Part shown: positions 1-11,162 of the stretch, one piece after another
Layout: the number at the start of each line of letters is the position of its first letter
Numbering within the stretch: the first letter of the stretch is position 1
Assembly: GCA_035610835.1 (NCBI GenBank)
Contig: CM069449.1
Span: 36,339,887 to 36,403,886, forward strand
Reading direction: 5' to 3'
DNA: 64,000 nucleotides
Origin: Ophiura sarsii
Lineage: Eukaryota; Echinodermata; Ophiuroidea; Amphilepidida; Ophiuridae
Translations under genes and position numbers: made by a program
Notes under the pieces: model-generated
What the model was told of the DNA's origin: nothing
The model's database searches: none
The model's input: the letters and a program-made list of their open reading frames with translations, nothing else

Positions 1-340
1 ATCCAGGTGGATTCTCGCCAAAAAAAAAAACAAAAAAAAAAAAAAAATTATAATTTTTTTTAATTTTTTTTTTTTTCTTCTTTTATTTTTCCAAGTTCAA
101 AACAGGACCTTAGATGACTGGTATTTGACTCTAAACTGTTCAAGTTGAAATTAAAATGATGATTGTTCTAACAATAGTACAATAAATGTTTAAAATGCGG
201 AATTTAAATTCAGTAAAAAGGATTCTCGCAAAAATATTCTGCGAGAATCCATTTGCGAGAATCCATGGATTCTCGCAAAATTCCTCTGCGAGAATCCATC
301 CATTTGGATTCTCGCAGGATGTCGCGAAAGTACACCCCTG
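1..340. mobile_element. hAT-like MITE, copy 1, cut by the window edge
   Basis: This is the right-hand part of the element that is complete at 11163-11644. It holds the same A-rich and T-rich core and the same subterminal words GGATTCTCGC and GCGAGAATCC in both orientations. It ends in CGAAAGTACACCCCTG at 325-340, the inverse of the left end of the complete copy. It is about 70 bp shorter than the matching part of that copy, so it carries an internal deletion. It abuts the 109-bp satellite directly. Its left end lies outside the window, so no target duplication can be read. Confidence 0.8.
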
Positions 341-2290
341 CTTACTGATCTATTTGACCCCATATTTGACCCCCGATGACCCCGAAAAATTAATCAACAA
401 AAAGAACACACCATCCCTCTTCCGTCCACCAAATCCCATCAAGATAGGCCTTACTGATCTATTTGACCCCATATTTGACCTCCGATGACCCCGAAAAATT
501 AATCAACAAAACAAACACACCACCCCCTTCCCTCCACCAAATCCCATCAAGATAGGCCTTACTGATCTATTTGACCCCATATTTGACCCCCGATGACCCC
601 GAAAAATTAATCAACAAAAAGAACACACCATCCCCCTTCCGTCCACCAAATCCCATCAAGATAGGCCTTACTGATCTATTTGACCCCATATTTGACCTCC
701 GATGACCCCGAAAAATTAATCAACAAAAAGAACACACCATCCCCCTTCCGTCCACCAAATCCCATCAAGATAGGCCTTACTGATCTATTTGACCCCATAT
801 TTGACCTCCGATGACCCCGAAAAATTAATCAACAAAACGAACACACCACCCCCCTTCCCTCCACCAAATCCCATCAAGATAGGCCTTACTGATCTATTTG
901 ACCCCATATTTGACCCCCGATGACCCCGAAAAATTAATCAACAAAAAGAACACACCATCCCCCTTCCGTCCACCAAATCCCATCAAGATAGGCCTTACTG
1001 ATCTATTTGACCCCATATTTGACCTCCGATGACCCCGAAAAATTAATCAACAAAAAGAACACACCATCCCCCTTCCGTCCACCAAATCCCATCAAGATAG
1101 GCCTTACTGATCTATTTGACCCCATATTTGACCTCCGATGACCCCGAAAAATTAATCAACAAAACGAACACACCACCCCCCTTCCCTCCACCAAATCCCA
1201 TCAAGATAGGCCTTACTGATCTATTTGACCCCATATTTGACCCCCGATGACCCCGAAAAATGAATCAACAAAAAGAACACACCACCCCCCTTCCCTCCAC
1301 CAAATCCCATCAAGATAGGCCTTACTGATCTATTTGACCCCATATTTGACCCCCGATGACCCCGAAAAATTAATCAACAAAAAGAACACACCACCCCCCT
1401 TCCCTCCACCAAATCCCATCAAGATAGGCCTTACTGATCTATTTGACCCCATATTTGACCCCAATGACCCCGAAAAATTAATCAACAAAAAGAACACACC
1501 ATCCATCTTCCGTCCACCAAATCCCATCAAGATAGGCATTACTGATCTATTTGACCCCATATTTGACCCCCGATGACCCCGAAAAATTAATCAACAAAAA
1601 GAACACCCCCCTTCCCTCCACCAAATCCCATCAAGATAGGCCTTACTGATCTATTTGACCCCATATTTGACCCCTGATGACCCCGAAAAATTAAGAACAA
1701 AAAGAACACACCATCCCCCTTCCCTCCACCAAATCCAATCAAGATAGGCCTTATGGATCTTATTTGACCCCCGATGACCTTGAATGACCTCTGATGACCT
1801 TAAAAATTTATTCAGCAAAAAGAACACACCACTCCCCTTCCCTCCACCAAATCTCATCAATATAGGCCTTACTGATCTATTTGACCCCATATTTGACCCC
1901 CGATGACCTTGAATGACCTCCGATGACCTTGAAAATTTAATCAGCAAAAAGAACACACCACCCCCCTCCACCAAATCCCATCAAGATCGGCCTTACGGAT
2001 CTTATTTGACCCCATATTTGACCCCGATGACCTTGAATGACCTCCAATGACCTTGAAAATCTAATCAGCAAAAGAACACCCCACCCCCTTCCCTGACATC
2101 AAGTCCCATCAAGATAGGCCTTACGGATCTCTAGATATCGCGTCACAACGCGTCTCAAAAGTTTTAAGCATATTTGACCCCGATGACCTTGTATGACCCC
2201 CGATGACCTTGAAAAATCAATCAGCAACAGAACGCACCACCCCCCTTCCCTCCACCAAGTCCCATCACAATAGGCCTTACGGATCTCCAG
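341..2290. repeat. 109-bp satellite array, about 18 units
   Basis: The word TTACTGATCTATTTGACCCC recurs at 342, 451, 559, 668 and 777 and so on, giving a 108-109 bp period. Each unit also holds a 'ccgatgaccccgaaaaatt' block and a C-rich 'cccccttccctccacc' block. Units to about 1690 are nearly identical. Beyond that they degrade: 'gaccttgaatgacctc' is inserted and the spacing becomes irregular, as expected at an array edge. Short open frames on both strands only follow the repeat and are not genes. Confidence 0.95.
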
Positions 2291-2315
2291 ATATCGCGTC
2301 ACAAAGGTATTTCTT

Positions 2316-2371
2316 AGCACACGGCATACGGCATACGGCGGACGGCGGACGGCATACGGCATACGCCGGAC
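2316..2371. repeat. Short GGCATAC/GGCGGAC heptamer repeat
   Basis: About seven tandem heptamers alternate between 'acggcat' and 'acggcgg', between the satellite edge and the hAT-derived gene. No function is evident. Confidence 0.7.
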
Positions 2372-2544
2372 AGAAATAGTGATAACATAGTCTCTTTCTG
2401 ATTACATCAGGCGAGACAAAAAGTCTAAAGACTACTAGTAGTAGGCCTACATGTATTTGTGAATATTCTGAAAATCCTTGTTTCTCATGCAATAAAGAAA
2501 AAGAAAACATTAAGGTAAACACTTGTCTGTCGTTATTATTTCAG

Positions 2545-2938
2545 AAGCATGGAAGAACAAGTTAGAGAAAAAACAACCGATAGTTGAGGCAGTTGTTAGA
2601 ATAAATGAGGCAGTATTTGACCGCATGGTCAAATTATTTGATATAGCGTACCACCTTGCAAAACACGAGCGACCTTTTAGCTACTTTCCAGCGCTGGTGA
2701 GTTTAGAGAAAAGGCATGGAGTAGATCTGGGAGAAACCTACAACAATCCTATTCAAGCAAAGGTATTCACAGAGTTCATCGCCGATGACATTCGTACCAA
2801 TTACTTCACCAAGCAAATAGAGTCAGCTCGATATATCAGCCTACTGACAGATGGAAGTACCGATCGTGGACAGACGGAAAAGGAGATTATGTACATCAAA
2901 TTCCTTGAAAATGGAATGCCACGTATGAAATATTTTGG
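2545..2938 (+). CDS. hAT-transposase-derived gene (ZNF862-like), first visible exon
   Basis: This is the first of three exons (2545-2938, 3310-3577, 4110-5447) of a hAT-superfamily transposase-like protein, about 666 codons in total here. It resembles the ZNF862/KIAA0543-type genes of animals. The exon follows an acceptor ending TTTCAG at 2544 and stops at a GTAAGT donor at 2939. It encodes the start of the RNase-H-like catalytic fold. The stretch 'YISLLTDGSTDRGQTEKE' carries the first catalytic Asp. No start codon or N-terminal zinc finger (BED/TTF type) is present. Upstream is only satellite, so earlier exons lie outside the window or are lost. A transposase relic is the alternative to a domesticated gene. 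The open frames and clean splice sites favour a gene that is or recently was expressed. Confidence 0.8.
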
Positions 2939-3309
2939 GTAAGTAATCAAAATGATCAAGTCACTTAAAAAAATATAATAAACTGAAGAATTAATGAATA
3001 GGTGAATGGATGAAGAAAGGAACGAATTTAAATAAAAACAGACAAATAGTAAATGAATGAATACATTTATTTATTAATAAAGAGATAGATAAATATGAAT
3101 AAAAGAAAAAGGGATGGACATTATCAGTAAGTATAAAGAGAAAGTTATCTTCGTTTATCAGTCTAGTAAATTTAGCACAAAAATACTTTAAACAAAATGT
3201 GGAACGTTCCCATCTGGTACTATGTTGATACAAACTCTTGAGTTTTAGAATGAGGTCTCTATAAAATGATAATTAATTGTGTTTTCTTTATTGTTGTTGC
3301 TTTTGAAAG

Positions 3310-3577
3310 TATTTCAGGTGTACAAAGTGCTAATGCAGAGGGGCTAACTGACTGCATCCATGATATGTTAAGCAAGACGGACCTACCTGATTGGAATTAT
3401 GACGATCACCTCATTGGTTTTGGAGCAGATGGCGCCAGTGTCAATTTTGGAAAGAACAACAGCGTGTACCAAAAACTAAGTGAGGAGATGCCATGGTTAA
3501 TTGGAGTACATTGCGTCGCACACAGATTGGAACTTGCCGCAAAAGATGCCTTCAAGAACACATACTTTACAAATGAG
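3310..3577 (+). CDS. hAT-derived gene, second visible exon
   Basis: The exon contains the second catalytic Asp in 'GFGADGASVNFG' and the family C-x2-H motif in 'VHCVAHRLELA', both diagnostic of hAT transposases. The 3' boundary is a GAG|GTTTGT donor at 3578, phase 0, which fits the next exon exactly. At the 5' side two acceptors are possible. AG at 3309 keeps the frame with the upstream exon, whereas the stronger-looking TTTCAG at 3317 does not, so 3310 is preferred. Introns are about 371 and 532 nt. The second contains a short (TA)n run near 3790. Confidence 0.8.
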
Positions 3578-4109
3578 GTTTGTTTAATTGTTAGTGTAAA
3601 GTAAGGCACTGGCAGTAGGCTCATTAATCATGACTTATTATAAATAGTTAAACAGGCAGTCTTCGGAGGGTGAGGGTTTTGATACAAAATTGATAGTATA
3701 TCCTTCCCGCAATTGTTATGAGTTTGATTTAACCATGTACTCCGTGCCTTTATAGTTAATTTAATTTTGGTTAAACATAACAAAATTAACTATATATATA
3801 TATATTTGCTACACATTTACAAATGAATACCAAACATGAAAAGAAAAAATCTTGAGAGTATAATTATATTATCCAATTAATACATTTTTGTAATATAAAG
3901 ATGAGAAGAAACCATCAACCTTGCAAGTATTGTAACTTTGTTTACTTGATAAATGACCAGGACTGTAAAGTTGTAAACAGCATGGATGACCAGCATTGGA
4001 CATTACACTAGGTTGCATTCTTCATAATTTTTGAAAGACAACCATTTACATATTTTAATAATATTTTCAAAACTCAGCCAGAGTCTCCTCTCTTTCTATT
4101 TTTCATCAG

Positions 4110-5447
4110 ATTGACACATTCTTATCAGCATATAGCAGCTTCTATGGCAGATCCCCCAAACGGATGAGGGAGTTGAATATGATGGCCGAAATTCTTGAGG
4201 AGACTATATTAAAACCTGCCAGAGTCGACGGAACCCGGTGGATGGATCATCGAAAACGCGCCTTGCTGGCCTTCCACAAGAACTTTCCAACAGTTGTTGG
4301 TCACCTTAATGAAGTGAGCAGTATGGAACGAGCTGATATCCGACAGGAATATTCTCAGAAGGCCAAAAACTGGTTGAGAAAGATTTGTAGCTACAAATTT
4401 CATTTCCATTTCTTTCTATATCTTGACATTATAAATGAACTTTCCTCGCTTTCCCTTCTGTTCCAGCGGGATAATGTCAGCATTCCAGATGTGGTGGATG
4501 GTGTAACCACTTCACTCCATATATTTGATGATTACACTACTGTAGATGGGCCTCAACTTGCGAAATTCAAAAGACAGATTGATGATCGTGGCTACTACAA
4601 AGGCACTCTGCTCACTGGAGTTCAGGAAGTTAACCAGCGCTTACACGCATCAAAGAAAGTGCTGATTGAACCAGTCTTGACATCACTGAATGCTCGCTTT
4701 GAGTCCTTCAAATCTAACAAGATCTTAGCCTCCATTGCTAATCTAAACCCCCAATCGTGGCCAAAGGAATTGCAGGGGTATGGTGACGAAGAAGTAGACA
4801 CCCTTCTGCAACACTTTCAACCTATTCTGTCAAAGAATGGCTGCGACATCAATGAAGCAAGAGCAGAATGGCCTCGTCTCAGGATCATAATAAAAAAATA
4901 TTACCTGGGTCTTGATCTGGCATGGAATCGGATGTGGAGTAGAATCTTCAACGAACGAGCAGATGATTTTGTCAACATCCTTCACCTCATCGAAGTCATC
5001 CAGGTCATCCCGCTGGCAACTGCAAAGGTTGAAAGAGCCTTTTCCCTCATGAGCAGGGTGAAAAGTGATTGGCGAGTGAACCTGGACACGTCAACACTTG
5101 ATGACTTGATGCTCATTTCATTGGAGGGGCCAGACGAGACTGCATACAAGACAAATGCTGCAGTGACCAAGTGGTGGAAGGCAGGAAAACAACAACGACG
5201 TCCACACGTCATGCCCTATGGTCAAAGGAAAGTTGGAGCTGAAGAAGATGTTGAGGAAGTGAGGCAAGAAGGAAATGAGAGTGAGATAGATGAAGATGGA
5301 GGAGGAAGTGAAATAGAAGTTGAAGAAATAGAGCAGCAGGAAGGAAGAGCTGAAGAAAGCAGTGAAATTGAGTCTACAGAGGAGGAGGAGCTGATGATGG
5401 AGATCGAGTCGCAGGAAGATGATGAAGAGGAAGATGATTCAGATTAG
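4110..5447 (+). CDS. hAT-derived gene, last exon with dimerisation domain and acidic tail
   Basis: The exon starts after TTTCATCAG and is open in phase 0 to TAG at 5447. Early residues include the family 'RVDGTRWMDHRKRAL' block. The middle (alpha-helical insertion region) is uninterrupted, including a hydrophobic 'FHFFLYLDIINEL' patch that might be mistaken for an intron but fits the family. Near 5000-5090 lies the hAT C-terminal dimerisation motif 'IPLATAKVERAFSLMSR', which provides the third catalytic residue (Glu). From about 5230 the protein becomes strongly acidic (runs of Glu/Asp) and ends after about 70 such residues. That tail is not typical of mobile hAT transposases. No terminal inverted repeats were found around the gene. 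Confidence 0.85.
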   Translation: MDTFLSAYSSFYGRSPKRMRELNMMAEILEETILKPARVDGTRWMDHRKRALLAFHKNFPTVVGHLNEVSSMERADIRQEYSQKAKNWLRKICSYKFHFHFFLYLDIINELSSLSLLFQRDNVSIPDVVDGVTTSLHIFDDYTTVDGPQLAKFKRQIDDRGYYKGTLLTGVQEVNQRLHASKKVLIEPVLTSLNARFESFKSNKILASIANLNPQSWPKELQGYGDEEVDTLLQHFQPILSKNGCDINEARAEWPRLRIIIKKYYLGLDLAWNRMWSRIFNERADDFVNILHLIEVIQVIPLATAKVERAFSLMSRVKSDWRVNLDTSTLDDLMLISLEGPDETAYKTNAAVTKWWKAGKQQRRPHVMPYGQRKVGAEEDVEEVRQEGNESEIDEDGGGSEIEVEEIEQQEGRAEESSEIESTEEEELMMEIESQEDDEEEDDSD

Positions 5448-6060
5448 GACCTACACTTTTTGTCAAAGCATTACATAATTTAAATTTATCAATCACACAT
5501 CACCTGATCACCATACCACTATACCAGTAAAATAGACTGTTTAATAATTCAGGAATTTCATCATCATGATCATAGAATACATTAATACAAGATGGATGTT
5601 TTATGAACATCCACATTCCACAATAAAAGTCAACACCGAAGTGACTAAACACTGAACAATTAACAATCAACATGCAACTCAATTTATACAATGTATGCTT
5701 CTGCTAATGTGATTATGTGACATTGACATTAAAAGTATACTTGATCAGAATCAGAAAAGAACTGTCTGAGTCTGACCTCTGACAACTGACTGACACCATA
5801 TTTGAAGTTTTGAACTGTTTCGCTTTCCTTTATTTTACTTTTAGATTACTTAATTAACATTATTTGTATGTATCAGACTTCAGACAATGCCTGAGCAAGG
5901 TATGTAAGGTTACTTTAAGGTATAACCGAATAATAGCTGGTATTTCGTTACAATCGTATTCATATATCTATTAATACCAATACATTTAAAAACATGTTGA
6001 TTGATGTACGTAAAATTAGAAAATATCATATTTTGTAATTAGCCCTCCTGTTGCTGAAAA
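5448..6060 (+). other. 3' flank of the hAT-derived gene
   Basis: No coding signal. An AATAAA at 5622 and an ATTAAA near 5730 are possible polyadenylation signals for the upstream gene. The rest is unremarkable AT-rich sequence. Confidence 0.4.
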
Positions 6061-6149
6061 TAGCCCCCCTAAACAACATCACGGGGGCTTTTTTTTCTTG
6101 AGAAAATCCACAAAGAGCCCTCCTGAAAAAAAGAAGAAAAAAATTATGC

Positions 6150-6367
6150 CTGTTTGTGACACCATGGGGCGCTTTTGAGTATCTAAGGCTTCCTTTTGGA
6201 ATGCAAAATAGCAGCGCGACGTTCCAGCGATTGATGGATATAGTGCTAAATGGTTGTCAATCATTTGCAAGAAGCTATATCGATGACATCATCATTTACA
6301 GTGACTCGTGGGAAAACCATGTTGCATGTGAGAGCTGTCCTGGACAAACTAAGACAGGCAGGCCTTA
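6150..6367 (+). pseudogene. Ty3/gypsy reverse transcriptase fragment
   Basis: Translation from about 6156 gives 'TPWGAFEYLRLPFGMQN' followed by the palm motif 'YIDDIIIYSD', whose two Asp residues are catalytic. The expected continuation of the thumb ('RAVLDKLRQAGL') is in the next frame, so a small indel has occurred near 6310-6330. The part N-terminal to this is missing. The fragment ends at the TTA that was duplicated by the MITE insertion. Confidence 0.85.
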
Positions 6368-6657
6368 GGGACGCACCATTAGATTTTCAGGGGGGGGGTA
6401 GGAAGTTTTCGGAAAAAAAAAATTCCCCCTCTATGCAGGCCCAAAAAAAAAAATTCACCCCCTGATGAGTAAAAAAAAAACAAAAAAATTCTACCCCTAC
6501 ATAACTCAATATGAATGGATAGATTAAAAAAAAAAATTCGCCGCCTCTGGCGGCGCAAAAAAAAAAATTCACCCCTTGCAGCAGCCAAAAAAAAAAAATT
6601 CTCCCCCGAACCCAACTTCCTACCCCCCCCCCCCCTGAAAATCAAATGGTGCGTCCC
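6368..6657. mobile_element. PIF/Harbinger-like MITE inserted in the gypsy pol gene
   Basis: This is a 290-bp palindromic element. The ends are GGGACGCACC and GGTGCGTCCC, with wider homology through 'attagattttcagggggg' on the left and its inverse on the right. It is flanked by TTA at 6365-6367 and 6658-6660, the 3-bp target duplication typical of PIF/Harbinger. Removing the element and one TTA rejoins the pol codons Gly-Leu-Thr-Ala in one frame. The interior is runs of A with 'ttc(a/t)cccc' blocks. Open frames within it are low complexity and not genes. Confidence 0.9.
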
Positions 6658-6660
6658 TTA

Positions 6661-7373
6661 CTGCAAAACCATCAAAGTGTTACTTTGGGAATGACGAGGT
6701 TGTGTACTTAGGCCATAGAGTAGGTAATGGTACAGTCAAACCTGAACTTGATAAAGTACAAGCGGTTAGAGAATTTCCAAGACCAATGACAAAGACAAAT
6801 GTGAGATCTTTTCTAGGAATCTGCAATTTCTATCGAAAATTCATACCAAATTTTGCAGAAATAGCTAGTCCCCTTACTGATCTTACGAAAAAGAGTGCGA
6901 CACAAAATGTCATTTGGAACGACAAATGTGACGTTGCATTTCAGAAAATGAAAGAAATGTTGACCAAACATCCAATACTTCAAAGTCCTGACTTTGATAT
7001 AGAGTTCATGTTGCAAACAGATGCTTGTGAACGAGGGTTAGGTGCGGTTTTGACACAGGAGGGAAAAGATGGACAACAACATCCAGTCATGTATCTCAGT
7101 CGCAAATTGAAAGACAGGGAGCAAAATTATGCTACGATTGAGAAAGAATGTTTGGCTGTTGTTTGGGCGATAGAAAAACTCCATGTATATTTGTGGGGAC
7201 GCCGATTCACAGTGCAAAGTGATCATCAGCCATTACAATGGTTGTCGCAGATGAAAAAGGGTAACAGGAGACTGATGCGCTGGTCCTTACTTCTCCAACC
7301 TTATACATTTACTATTGAACATGTGAAGGGTGAATTAAATGGGTGCGCAGACGGTCTCTCGCGTATGTACTAG
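6661..7373 (+). pseudogene. Ty3/gypsy RT connection and RNase H
   Basis: The region is open to a stop at 7373. It begins with the RT C-terminal block 'YLGHRVGNG' and the 'FLGICNFYRKFIPNF' segment typical of Ty3/gypsy elements. RNase H follows with its four acidic positions visible: 'LQTDACERGLGAVL', 'IEKECLAVVWAIEK', 'QSDHQPLQWL' and 'CADGLSR'. The protein ends two residues after the last motif. This half is intact but is separated from the palm by the MITE and a frameshift, so it cannot act as part of a full Pol. Confidence 0.9.
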
Positions 7374-8005
7374 CACTCTCTCATGAACGGTAGTGATTGA
7401 TATAAGTTATTGCTGATGAAATAGTATACTTCAGAGTTATCAGTAACAAAGGATTTGATATATTATTAAGCTATATTATATGAGTAAAAGGCACTTAGTA
7501 AAATTAATGTCTATGAAATATATCATGGTCACATAAAAAAAATTAAAAAAACATTATTGTTTTTATTATTTTTACAAATTTTGGTCATTGATATGCAATT
7601 ATATTACTTAGTTAGAATATCTAAATGTAATTCCAAGTCTGCCAATGAATATTACAAGAGTTTAGGTCTTTCACAAAGGAAGATTCCAGTTTGTGAAAAC
7701 CCAGTGTTGATTGTGATGAACAACAATGCAGTTTTTCTTCAGCAGATACATGTATGAAAAGAAGAAGAAAATAGACTGTCTGGCAACATAGACCTATGAA
7801 TGAATAAGCCAAGGATGAATCCTAAACCTAGGAGTGGTGCTTTGACCTCTCCAATCGCCAGCCGTATATGTTAATGCATTGAACTCTTGTGAACTCATTA
7901 TGACATATGTATTGTATTATAATATAAATGCAAGGTTTTGAAGAAATCCTTGTAAATGCAAGGTTTTAAAAGAAATCCACAGTATTTCTCTTTGAAATGG
8001 GGGCG
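7374..8005 (+). other. Gypsy 3' untranslated spacer
   Basis: The stretch between the pol stop and the LTR has no integrase zinc finger or D,D35E pattern in any frame. It holds only small chance frames. Near 7926-7980 the phrase 'aatgcaaggtttt' occurs twice, a short local duplication. Confidence 0.5.
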
Positions 8006-8859
8006 TGTAACAGAGTTTCTTGTTAAACTCTTCAGGCTTAATTAACTAATTAAGATAATTAGTTACATTGAACTTGTACAATTAAAGTATTAACTATTAT
8101 ATCTAATGAAGATGTTAGCTCCAAACAGTGAAAAATAGTGGCCTATATAAATAGGAGGACCACTACAAGAAAGTTAGGCTAGACAGGTTAATCCCTAAAG
8201 AAGGTCAGAGAGTAATCAGATTAGTTAAAGAATGTCTGACTTACATGGGGATTCCCAGGAAATCATACATAAACATAAATATTATGATTTTAATAATGAG
8301 AAGGTCAGTAATGTTATTGTTATGGGGTTTCCCTGAAACTAATGCATATTCATTAAGTCACATTGACAAATAATATTATTATTCCTAATTTGGTGATGGG
8401 AGAGATGTTTGTCATTGTTTTAGCTAGAAATCAGTAGATGCTAAATTCAATTGGTAATTGGTAATGTGTAAGAAAGATGTGGGGGTGGCATAGTAAATGT
8501 ATCAGAATAAATAGTGAAGATGACTTGAGATCAAGTTAGTTTACTGCAGCGCCAAGCTGAAGGCTATGACGGAGAGCATAGGAGAAAAACAGTTAAACTC
8601 CGGCATAGTCGTGAAACATTATTATTGTGAAACAATTAGAGATACTTCAATCTACATTGTGTTAACCAAGAAATCTACTTATCAATTTGTAATTGTATAT
8701 ATATTAATAAAACATTAATAAGTCAATATACAAGTTGTGTTTGCGAATTGAGTAATATTCTTCTAGTTCTGATAGCGTCAAAACGTATCATCGAAATCAC
8801 GAGACCAACGACAGTTCTGGGCAACCCGTTGAGAAGACGAGTACAGAAGCATCGTTACA
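8006..8859 (+). repeat. 3' LTR of the gypsy element
   Basis: An 854-bp segment begins TGTAAC and ends GTTACA, a perfect 6-bp inverted terminus of the usual TG...CA form. The purine-rich 'gaaatgggggcg' lies immediately before it and fits a polypurine tract. Inside, 'ctatataaatagg' near 8143-8156 fits a TATA box, and AATAAA near 8706 fits a polyadenylation signal. No second LTR is in the window, so identity between LTRs and target duplication cannot be tested. Confidence 0.8.
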
Positions 8860-9654
8860 AATCTTAATAATTACTCCATATTAAATTACACTTTTAGTAT
8901 CAGTGTTGCTAACTCTGTTTAAACCAATTAATTTCTACAAGTACAATGTATTTTGAAGTAATCATTGACGTTTTAGTTCTCCATTATGACAGAAATGGTA
9001 GACAATTATTCTAAAATGTCCCTACAATGTAACTAATGTGGCATTTTTGTAAAGCGTAATCACAAAAGATTATATTATTAGGCCTACAACCGATTAATTT
9101 CTACAAGTACAATGTATTTTGAAGTAATCATTGACGTTTTAGTTCCCCGTTATTTGACAGAAATTGTAGACAATTATTCTAAAATGTCCCTACAATGTAA
9201 CTAAAATGTGTGGTATTTTTGTAAAGCGTAACCAAGAAAGATTATATTATTAGGCCTACAACTTGACATAAATGCATAAATATTATAGGCCGCAAGTAAA
9301 ATAATAATTTCCTTAGTACGTTAACGTTTCAATTTGCTCACGAGGGGTCCTTAAGTTCTGACAATCCCTCAAGAGGCCAACAATATCAAATCCATTGTCT
9401 CAAGGAGCCAGCCAGAGGGTAACAAGATTATTTTGACCATCAATCCGTTTTACAATATTATAATTCCTGGGAAGTGAATACCAAGGGGGATTATAACAAT
9501 AGGTGTAAAAAGATTAGATAATGCTATTCAAATCGCGATTAAAATGTTATTGTACGTGTATAAAGCAATATTGACCTAAACTTTATATAATTAGAGATGC
9601 TATTATTAGTTATTATTGAAAAATTGTGGAGCGTGCCTCAACCGCTCAATGTTA

Positions 9655-9785
9655 TCCTAATTTCGGTATATATTGTTGAATCTACTCTATCTGTGTGGAA
9701 TAAGGGTGTTATCACTCAAATTTGTAAGAAAGGCATTCGTGTAGATCTCAATTTAAACTACCGGGGAATTACTCTATATTATATT
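9655..9785 (+). pseudogene. Small LINE reverse-transcriptase relic
   Basis: The frame reads 'SVWNKGVITQICKKG' followed by 'NYRGITL', resembling the conserved start of non-LTR reverse transcriptases (W..GxI.PI.KKG, NYRGITLL). It is very short and lies inside degenerate repeats, so it is a fragment at most. Confidence 0.5.
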
Positions 9786-11162
9786 ACAATTTTAGTTATA
9801 AATTATAGTGCTGATAACTCGATTGTTAACTACATTGTATGATTAATTTATGCTATGTCGGAGTCATCTTTTAGTTCTTCTTTATATGACGGGAATTGAA
9901 GAATTGTTTCTCTGAAATATCACTACAATGTGAACGAGGTACTATTATGGTAAAGTGCAACTAAGATGATATAATTAGGCCTGCATGTATAACTTGACAT
10001 TGTATTATAGTATTTGAAATGTTTAAACATGGTTAACTGGTGTATTTTTATTTAAAGTTGTAATTGTGTTATGCTGTACATTAAAATGTGTGATTATTGC
10101 TTTAGCCTTTATACATTTCATTAGATAAGGCGCTCATGAATGCTGTGAAATAACTGAATATATTTATAGGCCACAAGTAAAATAATACATTCCTTAGTAT
10201 ATTATTGTTAACGTTTCAATTTGCTCGCGAGGGGGTCCTTAAGTACTGGCAATCCCTCAAGAGGCCAGCAATGTCAAATCCATTGTCTCAAGGAGCCAGC
10301 CAGAGGATTTAATAAGATTATTTTGACCATCAATCAGTTTTACAAAATTATAATACTAGGCTTATGATTGCCAAGGGGGATTATAACAATAGGTGTGAAA
10401 AGATTAGATAATGCTATAGAACTTACAATTAAATCGTTATTGTACGTGTATAAGCGATATTGACCTAACTTTATTATTTGTAATGTCATCAGTATTCCTG
10501 AACTCCATTGATATGATTAATTTCTGCTATGTCATCATTTACTTTTGACGGGAATTGAAGACTAATATTTTTCTAAAATATCACTTATAGGCCTACACAT
10601 TTTATATTAAACGTGTTATTTTTGTAAAGTGCAACTAAGATTACATAATCAACGTGACAGTGCCCCAAGTGTAATAATAAATTCCGTAGTATTTTAACCA
10701 GAGAGATGTTATTACTAACAACGTTTCAATTTGCTCAAGAGGGGTCCTTTCTGCTTTGTCATCATTTACTTTTTGACGGGAATTGAAGACTAATATTTTT
10801 CTAAAATATCACTAGGCCTACACATTTTATATTAAACGTGTTATTTTTTTGTAAAGTGCAACTAAGATTACATAATCAACGTGACAGTGCCCCAAGTGTA
10901 ATGATAAATTCCGTAGTATTTTAACCAGAGATGTTATTACTAACAACGTTTCAATTTGCTCAAGAGGGGTCCTTTCTGCTTTGTTATCATTTACTTTTTG
11001 ACGGGAATTGAAGACTAATATTTTTCTAAAATATCACTAGGCCTACACATTTTATATTAAACGTGTTATTTTTGTAAAGTGCAACTAAGTAATCAACGTG
11101 ACAGTGCCCCAAGTGTAATGATAAATTCCTTAGTATTTTAACGTTTCAATTTGCTCAAGAGG

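Larger units (their letters stand above)
6150..8859 (+). mobile_element. 3' half of a Ty3/gypsy LTR retrotransposon
   Basis: The order is reverse transcriptase palm, RNase H, a stop at 7373, about 630 bp without any integrase motif, a purine-rich tract, then one LTR. The 5' side is truncated next to an A-rich and 'gccctcctg' repeat scrap at 6040-6150. The Pol coding part is disabled by a frameshift near 6315 and by an inserted MITE at 6368-6657. RNase H lies last, just before the LTR, with no integrase after it. That fits the deuterostome Gmr1-like lineage, in which integrase precedes RT, though a simple deletion of integrase is possible. Confidence 0.85.

Noticed and set aside
1330..1974. 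Open frames on both strands in the satellite
   Set aside because: They follow the repeat period, are mirrored on both strands and show no protein family.
341..2290. Regular repeats suggesting a CRISPR array
   Set aside because: There are no unique spacers. The whole 109-bp unit repeats, so it is a satellite in animal DNA.
4380..4475. Possible intron in the last hAT-gene exon
   Set aside because: The frame stays open, and the hydrophobic stretch matches what is expected of the family.
6379..6645. Phe/Gly-rich frames
   Set aside because: They arise from the A-runs of the Harbinger-like MITE.
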